Source of the DNA: Acidobacteriaceae bacterium
Lineage (GTDB): Bacteria; Acidobacteriota; Terriglobia; Terriglobales; Acidobacteriaceae
DNA: 11,867 nucleotides
Direction of reading: 5' to 3'
NCBI GenBank assembly: GCA_030039895.1
Contig: JASHUR010000234.1
Span: 1-11,867, forward strand
Part shown: positions 7,142 to 11,867 of the stretch, piece by piece
How the letters are laid out: the number at the start of each line of letters is the position of its first letter
Position numbering within the stretch: position 1 is the stretch's first letter
The notes under the pieces: model-generated
The model's input: the letters and a program-made list of their open reading frames with translations, nothing else
The model's database searches: none
What the model was told of the DNA's origin: nothing
Program-made: the position numbers and the translations under genes

Positions 7142-7519
7142 TCAATAGCCATAGCGCATTTTGTCCTTGATGGATTTGGCGAGCTTTTCGATTTCAGTGG
7201 CTTCCTTGACGACAGAGACGGACAGCTCGCCCGAGTTTGACTTTGCGACATCAGCGCTGAGTTTTTGTGCGAGCAGGAGCAGACGGCTGGAGTCGGAGAC
7301 GATCTGTTTCTGGCGCTGGGTATTGCGCTCAACAGCCATTTCCTCGTTCATGCGATGCATGAGTGGGTCAGAGCCGGGAGGGGTGGTGCCCGTCATTCCG
7401 GGGATGACGGGCTCGGGCGGCTGGGCGTGGCTCTGCTGAGAGCGGGCAACCGGCGTGACGAGGAGCGAGAGCAGAAGAAGTACAGAGAAGGACAGGATGA
7501 ATAAGCGGGTGGTTTGCAT
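7142..7519 (-). CDS. Small secreted protein, paralogue A of a tandem pair
   Basis: No named family is recognised for this 125-residue protein. Residues 1-28 form a signal peptide: MQTTR, then a leucine-rich core, then PVARSQQ, with cleavage probably near S27. The mature part begins with a proline-rich linker (33-50), followed by a charged, probably helical segment (51-121) that could form a coiled coil. That segment is identical at 42 of 71 positions to residues 66-136 of the neighbouring protein encoded at 7714-8136, without gaps. Shared landmarks are ER..QR.K.IV, AKSN and a lysine/glutamate-rich end EIEKLAKSIK.KM. Minus-strand GGGGGAG lies 6 nt before the ATG. Because the mature protein would lie outside the cytoplasmic membrane and has no cysteine, a periplasmic structural or binding role is possible; this is inference. 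Confidence 0.87.
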   Translation of the reverse strand: MQTTRLFILSFSVLLLLSLLVTPVARSQQSHAQPPEPVIPGMTGTTPPGSDPLMHRMNEEMAVERNTQRQKQIVSDSSRLLLLAQKLSADVAKSNSGELSVSVVKEATEIEKLAKSIKDKMRYGY

Positions 7520-7553
7520 TGTGAGCTCCCCCTTTTGTTGCTGGAGTAATTCG

Positions 7554-7566
7554 GCGATTTTCCCGG
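7554..7566 (-). repeat. Conserved 13-bp block in the leader of secreted gene A
   Basis: The plus-strand sequence GCGATTTTCCCGG is identical to 8172-8184 in the leader of the second gene. It lies 35 nt upstream of this ATG, where the surrounding leader is much more diverged. It is either a remnant of the duplication or a conserved leader element. Confidence 0.55.
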
Positions 7567-7620
7567 TGGAGTAGCGTATGGTCGCGAGGCAGGCGAGTCA
7601 ACCTATGTGTTTCCAGCATC

Positions 7621-7697
7621 GGCTACCAGGAAAAGGCCTCTGCCTGATAATTATAGGAACCAATAGCGCATTTGACGCAAAGGCAGGCGGTAGAGGC
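7621..7697. repeat. Duplicated promoter region, copy 1, with decayed mscS start
   Basis: Positions 7642-7697 match 8251-8306 at 48 of 56 positions without gaps, an offset of 609 bp. Similarity continues leftward to about 7621 with one indel. The copy carries the same minus-strand TATAAT as copy 2. Together with the paralogous genes on its left and right, it marks a tandem duplication of a unit of about 0.6 kb. Confidence 0.88.
7650..7655 (-). promoter_or_regulatory. Candidate -10 box of secreted gene A
   Basis: The minus strand reads a perfect TATAAT, conserved in the second copy at 8259-8264. The best upstream match, TTGCGT, is 19 bp away and weak. The implied leader is about 120 nt. Confidence 0.5.
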
Positions 7698-7700
7698 AGC
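7663..7700 (+). pseudogene. Remnant of the 5' end of a duplicated mscS gene
   Basis: Aligned with the intact mscS start at 8272, this copy has ATA in place of ATG. It then reads IAHLTQRQAVEAA against MVHLTQKQAVAAV in the same frame. Similarity fades before the end of the next gene at 7714. It is a truncated, start-less fragment left by the tandem duplication and is not expected to be translated. Confidence 0.7.
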
Positions 7701-7713
7701 AGAGTGGACGCGG

Positions 7714-8136
7714 TCAGTCGGTCTCTTGCATTTTGCTCTTGATGGACTTGGCGAGTTTTTCGATTTCGGCGGCCTCCTTGACAACGGGGACGGGAAGCTG
7801 GTCCTTGTTGGACTTGGCGATGTCATCGTTTAGCTGTTTCGCGAGCGCCAGCAATTGAGCGGACTGGGCAACAATCAGCTTGTGGCGCTGAATGCCGCGT
7901 TCGCGGGCCATATTTTCATACATCTGGCGTATGAAAATATCGGACCCTTTAGAGGCGTCGCCGTTCGCGTTTAGATCGGGAGCAGGTGGCGGCACATCAA
8001 CAACGGATGTGTGAAATTGCGTATCGGGAGCGGGTGATGAGCGTGATTGCGCGGCGGCAAAAGGCGCAGCAGAGGTGGTGACAAGCAGCAGAAGTGGTAG
8101 GGATAAGGGTGAGATGAGCGCGCGGGCGGTCGGCAT
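7714..8136 (-). CDS. Small secreted protein, paralogue B of a tandem pair
   Basis: This 140-residue protein is paralogous to the one encoded at 7142-7519. A signal peptide covers residues 1-29 (PLLLLV core, ending PFAAA before Q30, a good signal peptidase I site). A longer, proline- and aspartate-containing linker (31-65) accounts for most of the length difference. The helical core (66-136) carries MARERGIQRHKLIV, DIAKSN and EIEKLAKSIKSKM. It has no cysteine and no other membrane segment. Minus-strand GAGGAG lies 6 nt before the ATG. The gene is divergent from mscS (8272), with which it shares a 135-bp intergenic region. Family and function are unknown. Retention of two diverged copies with a conserved core suggests both are used. 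Confidence 0.88.
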   Translation of the reverse strand: MPTARALISPLSLPLLLLVTTSAAPFAAAQSRSSPAPDTQFHTSVVDVPPPAPDLNANGDASKGSDIFIRQMYENMARERGIQRHKLIVAQSAQLLALAKQLNDDIAKSNKDQLPVPVVKEAAEIEKLAKSIKSKMQETD

Positions 8137-8171
8137 GGCAGGCTCCTCTTTGTCTTGCTGAAGGCGGTGGA

Positions 8172-8184
8172 GCGATTTTCCCGG
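8172..8184 (-). repeat. Conserved 13-bp block in the leader of secreted gene B
   Basis: This is identical to 7554-7566 and again lies 35 nt upstream of the ATG. See that entry for interpretation. Confidence 0.55.
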
Positions 8185-8231
8185 GGGTCGGATTGCGGGG
8201 TGCTTGGCTTCGGTAAATCAGCGCCGGCAAG

Positions 8232-8306
8232 GCCACCGAAAAATGCCCTTGCCTGATAATTATAGGTACCAATGGTGCATTTAACGCAAAAACAGGCGGT
8301 TGCGGC
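8232..8306. repeat. Duplicated promoter region, copy 2, overlapping the mscS start
   Basis: This is the intact counterpart of 7621-7697. Its right part is the 5' end of mscS and its left part the divergent promoter region. The centre, GATAATTATAGG, contains the palindrome ATAATTAT. Confidence 0.88.
8255..8264. promoter_or_regulatory. Overlapping back-to-back -10 candidates for secreted gene B and mscS
   Basis: On the minus strand TATAAT occupies 8259-8264, the -10 candidate for gene B. On the plus strand GATAAT occupies 8255-8260, five of six matches to the consensus, ending 11 nt before the mscS ATG. If both are used, the mscS leader is only a few nucleotides long and polymerases would compete for the site. 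No good -35 box is seen for the plus strand. Confidence 0.4.
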
Positions 8307-9285
8307 TGTCCAGGGCGGACTGCGCGGATTTTTTAGCACGATTGATCAGAAGTGGATGATCGATCTGCAGAACTTCATTCGTGCGGCACTGCCAAAGATC
8401 GTCGTGATCGTGATCGGCGCGTGGCTGCTGACGCGGGTGCTGCGGCTGATTACGTCACGCGTCCTGAAGGTGGCTGAACGGCACTCGGGCGGAGAGCGGT
8501 CCATTGCGCAGGTGCGGACGCTGGCGAGCGTGATCCGAGCGACGGGAATCGGCATTATTGTCTTTCTGGCAGCACTGGAGATTCTGCCGCTGCTCGGATT
8601 CAAGCTGGAGCCGCTGTTGGCCTCAGCTGGTGTGGCCGGTATTGCGCTCGGCCTGGCCGCGCAGACGATTGTGAAGGACTGCCTGAACGGCGTGCTGATT
8701 CTGGTGGAGGACCAGTACAACGTGGGCGATGTGGTTAGTCTGGCCGGACTGAGTGGCAAGGTGGAGGCAATGACGCTGCGGCGCACCATGGTTCGCGACA
8801 ACGACGGCACTCTTTACATCATTCCCAACTCGCAGATTACGACAGTGGCCAATAAGACGCGCGAATTCTCGGTGGCTACGATCAACGTGTCTGTGGACTT
8901 CTCTGCCGATCCCGACAAGGTAATGAAGCTGCTGAAGGACGTCGCGATGAGCGTACGCAACGATCCAGCATATAGCGATGTATTCCTGGCCGATCCTAAC
9001 CTGCTGGGGGTGGACGCAATCAAGGGATCGCAGGTGATCTATCCGGTGCAATTGAAGACGAAAGCGAACCAACAGTGGGCGGCGATGCGCGAGACACAAA
9101 GGCGCATCAGGCTGGCGTTGGAGGAGCACCACATGCTGCCGGGCGATCCGTTGCGAGTGGTGGGCGCACAGGGCGCGCCAGTAGCAACTGGGGCGGCCGC
9201 TGCGGTGGCAGATGCAACAACTCCTCAATCCGCAGATCCTACGGCGGCAAAGGCAAAGGAGGTGGACTTGTTTGGAAATGGCTAA
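8272..9285 (+). CDS. Small-conductance mechanosensitive channel, MscS family
   Basis: This 337-residue inner-membrane channel would open under membrane tension and release solutes on osmotic downshock. Three hydrophobic segments are visible: about 40-60, 88-108 and 113-145. The third carries the pore helix ASAGVAGIALGLAAQTIVKD with the alternating small-residue pattern of MscS TM3. The beta domain follows (DQYNVGDVVSLAGLSGKVE, then YIIPNSQI at 182-189), and then the C-terminal cage domain with RRIRLALEE. Residues 300-337 are a low-complexity Ala/Thr-rich tail ending DLFGNG. The size is close to compact three-helix MscS proteins. ATG 8272 has only a weak AGG upstream; the next ATG (MIDLQN) would remove 28 residues but keep all membrane segments. 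Homology of the first codons with the duplicated remnant at 7663 supports the longer form. It is divergent from the secreted-protein gene. Confidence 0.94.
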   Translation: MVHLTQKQAVAAVQGGLRGFFSTIDQKWMIDLQNFIRAALPKIVVIVIGAWLLTRVLRLITSRVLKVAERHSGGERSIAQVRTLASVIRATGIGIIVFLAALEILPLLGFKLEPLLASAGVAGIALGLAAQTIVKDCLNGVLILVEDQYNVGDVVSLAGLSGKVEAMTLRRTMVRDNDGTLYIIPNSQITTVANKTREFSVATINVSVDFSADPDKVMKLLKDVAMSVRNDPAYSDVFLADPNLLGVDAIKGSQVIYPVQLKTKANQQWAAMRETQRRIRLALEEHHMLPGDPLRVVGAQGAPVATGAAAAVADATTPQSADPTAAKAKEVDLFGNG

Positions 9286-9376
9286 TCCGTATAAGTATGG
9301 CCGGGAGGAAGCCAAAGCGAAACTTGGCACGGCGGCTGTCCGTCCCATGATAGGTTGAGTGCAACAACAGAGGCAT

Positions 9377-9380
9377 GAGG
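9377..9380 (+). promoter_or_regulatory. Shine-Dalgarno site deciding the GTG start of the permease
   Basis: GAGG lies 7 nt before GTG 9388. The nearby ATG at 9375 is followed at once by AGG TAG and cannot be the start. Confidence 0.6.
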
Positions 9381-9387
9381 TAGCAGA

Positions 9388-11867
9388 GTGCAGACAGTGC
9401 TGAGGGATGTGCGGTATGCGATCCGGCAGTTGGTGAAAACTCCAGCGTTTACGCTGGCGGCGCTGATAACACTGGCGCTGGGAATTGGCGTAAACGCGGC
9501 GATGTTCTCGGTGATCGATCAGGTACTGCTGCGGCCGCTTCCCTATGCCAACGCGAAGCGGCTGGTGCGGCTCGGATGGCAGGACCCGACGACGCCCAAA
9601 GAGTTCGGATCGATGTCACTGCCGGACCTGAAGGACTTTGCGGCCCGGAGCCGGTCGATGCAGGGATTGGGCTACTATACTTTTCAGATTCCCACGCTCG
9701 GTGGTGGATCGACAGCGCCGAAGATCACACCTCAGATTACCGCCTCGACGAACCTCTTTCATCTGCTTGGTGTGCAGCCGGTGCTAGGGCGGGGCTTTAC
9801 TCCTGAGGACGGCAAACCGGGTAACAATAATGTGCTGGTGCTGGGCAACGGGATATGGAAAGAGGTCTTTCACTCCGACCGGGGAATTCTGGGGCGCAAG
9901 GTTACAATTGACGGTGATCCTTATACTGTGATCGGCGTTCTTCCGCCGGGAGTGGAGTTTCCCGGCGATGTGGGCGAGGCAATTTATTCGCCCTTGGTAA
10001 CAGACGACAAGGCCTTGGCCAACCGTGACAATTCCGGTCTGATGGCGTTCGGACTGCTACGGGCGGGAGTTTCTGTTGAACAGGCGCAGGCTGAACTGAA
10101 CGACATTCACAGGCAATTGCAACATGAGCATCCGAAAGAAGAGTCGAAGGACCCGATCAGAGTTGTGGACTATCGCCAGTCGCTGACGGCAAGCGTGCGT
10201 CCCGCACTGACGGCGCTCAACTTTGCGGTGTTTGCGGTATGGCTAATCGCGTGCGCCAACGTGGCTGGACTGACGTTGACGCGGTCGAACGGGCGCAGGC
10301 GCGAAATTGCAATTGTGACGGCACTCGGCGCGCCACGCGGGCGCATAGTACAGCAGATGCTAACGGAAGGCTTGCTGTTGGCACTGGCGGGCGGTGCGGC
10401 GGGACTGGCGCTGGCTGCAGGCACGCTGCATGTACTGAAGCACTATCTTTCGAACGCGGTGCTGTATGGCGGAGACGTGCATATTAATGTGGCGGTGGGG
10501 CTGTACCTGCTGGCGGCATCGGTTATTTCTGCCGTGCTGTTTGGGCTGGCCCCGGCGTGGATCTCGGCGCATATTCCGGCGCAGGAGGGATTGCGCGAGG
10601 GCGCGGTTTCAAGTGGAATAAGCCGGCGGCAGGCCCTCTGGCGCGATGCCCTGGTGGTCGGCGAGATTACGCTGACGTTGGCGCTGCTGATTGCCGCCGG
10701 GCTGATGATGCGTACGCTGCTGGTGCTGCGGCATGCCGAAGAGGGCATTGTGGCGACGAACGTGGTCACAGGCGATCTGTATCTGCCAACGCATGGCGTG
10801 TGGTGGACGAAGGCCAGCGCGGAACGGGCCAGCGTGATCAATACGCTATGGCTCCCACTGATCGGCAAGCTGGAGCATACGCCGGGGATAGTGTCGGTCG
10901 GTCTGACAACAGTGCGTCCGTTGCAGCCAAATTGGAATTTGCAGGCGCACTTGAAGATCAGGGGGCAGGTCTACCCCGACCAATCTGCTGAGCCATATGC
11001 GCAAGTGCGGGCGGCCACAGCCGGGTATTACTCGACGTATGGAATCCGGCTGCTGAAGGGGCGGCTGTTCAACAACGACATGGATACGCCGGATACGCCG
11101 CTTACGGTGATGGTGAACCAGGCTTTTGTAAAGAAGTGGCTGCCGAATGAAGACCCAATTGGGAAGCAGGTCGAATTGGGTGACGAAAAGGATCATTCGC
11201 GGGAGTGGGGAACCATAGTGGGAGTGACGGACGACGTGCGGCAGCGCTCGGCGGGTGAAGCCTCGCTGCCGGAGGTGGATGTGAACCTCCTGCAGTTGTC
11301 GCCTAAGGACGACTTGTATCCGGTCCTGGCGTCATTTCTGATGAACGTGGCCGTGCGAACACACCTGGAACCGGCCGCAGCAGAGAGTGCAATCCGCAGG
11401 GCGGTCTATGCACTGCAGCCTGACATCGGAATTGATGACCTGGAGCCGATGCCGCAGATCGTGGATGACTCGATGGGTAACCAGACGCTGGCGGCGCGGC
11501 TGCTGGGAATCTTTGGCCTCGCGGCTCTCCTGATTGCAGTGGCAGGAATTTACGGCCTGCTGTCATATTCCGTCAGTCAGCGGACACGTGAGTTCGGTGT
11601 GCGGCTGGCGCTTGGCGCTCCGCAGAGCAATTTGCATTGGATCGTGCTGCGCCACGCGCTGATTCTGCTCGGGATCGGTATCGGTGCAGGCATCGTACTG
11701 GCAGTGGCGGCAAGCAGCGTGATGCGGGCGTTCATTTACAGCTTCCACGGATATGACGTGTTTACGGTAGCAGCAGTTGCTGTGGTTCTGGCTGTGTGCG
11801 GCCTGGCGGCCAGCTATTTGCCGGCGCGGCGGGCGGCAGCGGTCGATCCGATGACGGCATTGCGGAC
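9388..11867 (+). CDS. ADOP-type orphan ABC permease (MacB/FtsX-like), runs off the right edge
   Basis: The frame from GTG 9388 stays open for 826 codons to the window end. The start LRDVRYAIRQLVKTPAFT followed by a membrane helix (LITLALGIGVNAAMFSVID) is typical of the acidobacterial duplicated orphan permeases. An extracytoplasmic MacB-type domain follows (about 60-265), then a first FtsX-type unit of three helices (about 271-390). A single helix near 419-440 repeats the N-terminal topology, a second MacB-type domain spans about 450-690, and a second FtsX unit lies at about 696-820. The last residues, LPARRAAAVDPMTALR, match the usual C-terminus, so only a few residues are missing. No ABC ATPase is encoded in the window, consistent with the orphan name. 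Family members are linked by inference to export or envelope roles; the substrate is unknown. Confidence 0.93.
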   Translation, partial: MQTVLRDVRYAIRQLVKTPAFTLAALITLALGIGVNAAMFSVIDQVLLRPLPYANAKRLVRLGWQDPTTPKEFGSMSLPDLKDFAARSRSMQGLGYYTFQIPTLGGGSTAPKITPQITASTNLFHLLGVQPVLGRGFTPEDGKPGNNNVLVLGNGIWKEVFHSDRGILGRKVTIDGDPYTVIGVLPPGVEFPGDVGEAIYSPLVTDDKALANRDNSGLMAFGLLRAGVSVEQAQAELNDIHRQLQHEHPKEESKDPIRVVDYRQSLTASVRPALTALNFAVFAVWLIACANVAGLTLTRSNGRRREIAIVTALGAPRGRIVQQMLTEGLLLALAGGAAGLALAAGTLHVLKHYLSNAVLYGGDVHINVAVGLYLLAASVISAVLFGLAPAWISAHIPAQEGLREGAVSSGISRRQALWRDALVVGEITLTLALLIAAGLMMRTLLVLRHAEEGIVATNVVTGDLYLPTHGVWWTKASAERASVINTLWLPLIGKLEHTPGIVSVGLTTVRPLQPNWNLQAHLKIRGQVYPDQSAEPYAQVRAATAGYYSTYGIRLLKGRLFNNDMDTPDTPLTVMVNQAFVKKWLPNEDPIGKQVELGDEKDHSREWGTIVGVTDDVRQRSAGEASLPEVDVNLLQLSPKDDLYPVLASFLMNVAVRTHLEPAAAESAIRRAVYALQPDIGIDDLEPMPQIVDDSMGNQTLAARLLGIFGLAALLIAVAGIYGLLSYSVSQRTREFGVRLALGAPQSNLHWIVLRHALILLGIGIGAGIVLAVAASSVMRAFIYSFHGYDVFTVAAVAVVLAVCGLAASYLPARRAAAVDPMTALR

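Noticed and set aside
7151..7674. Shared 11-mer ATAGCGCATTT at 7151 and 7664
   Set aside because: Matches of this length are expected by chance in a window of this size, and the flanking bases do not align.
9311..9328. Small hairpin GCCAA/TTGGC after mscS as a terminator
   Set aside because: The stem is only 5 bp, with no T tract.
8623..9348. Minus-strand open frame (241 codons) antisense to mscS
   Set aside because: It has Cys/His/Arg-rich shadow composition, and the plus-strand mscS reading is clearly real.

Overview
The window reads as chromosomal DNA of an Acidobacteriota bacterium, most likely class Terriglobia (Acidobacteriaceae-like). The reasons are a GC-rich coding style, a hopanoid gene cluster, a long orphan MacB/FtsX-type permease of the ADOP kind (acidobacterial duplicated orphan permease), and small secreted proteins with no recognisable family. 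The phylum assignment is inference from gene content. No RNA gene, CRISPR array, insertion sequence or phage gene was seen.

Region 1 (1-4948) is a four-gene plus-strand operon for isoprenoid and hopanoid synthesis: ispH, squalene-hopene cyclase (shc), hpnH and a small conserved gene whose product looks like an Sm/SH3-type beta-barrel. Gaps are 26, 44 and 6 nt, and a strong intrinsic terminator closes the operon. IspH makes the C5 units, Shc cyclises squalene to the hopene skeleton, and HpnH adds the adenosyl group that starts the C35 side chain. The squalene synthesis genes (hpnCDE or sqs) and the later side-chain genes are not in the window.

Region 2 (4961-7052) is a divergent pair: a minus-strand class I O-methyltransferase-like protein and a plus-strand atypical SDR (NAD(P)-binding epimerase-like). 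They share a 160-bp intergenic region with two TTGCAA palindromes 25 bp apart, a possible operator. The substrates are unknown.

Region 3 (7109-9285) is the most unusual part. Two paralogous small secreted proteins, both on the minus strand, sit in tandem next to a plus-strand MscS-type mechanosensitive channel gene. The non-coding DNA shows that the whole unit (small gene, leader, promoter and the first codons of mscS) was duplicated. A short decayed copy of the mscS start, with ATG changed to ATA, remains between the two small genes. The promoter-like core, a perfect TATAAT on the minus strand, is conserved in both copies. The secreted protein and the channel may form a functional pair, but that is inference.

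Region 4 (9388-11867) is an almost complete ADOP-type permease that starts with GTG behind a good Shine-Dalgarno sequence and runs off the right edge, probably only a few residues before its natural end.
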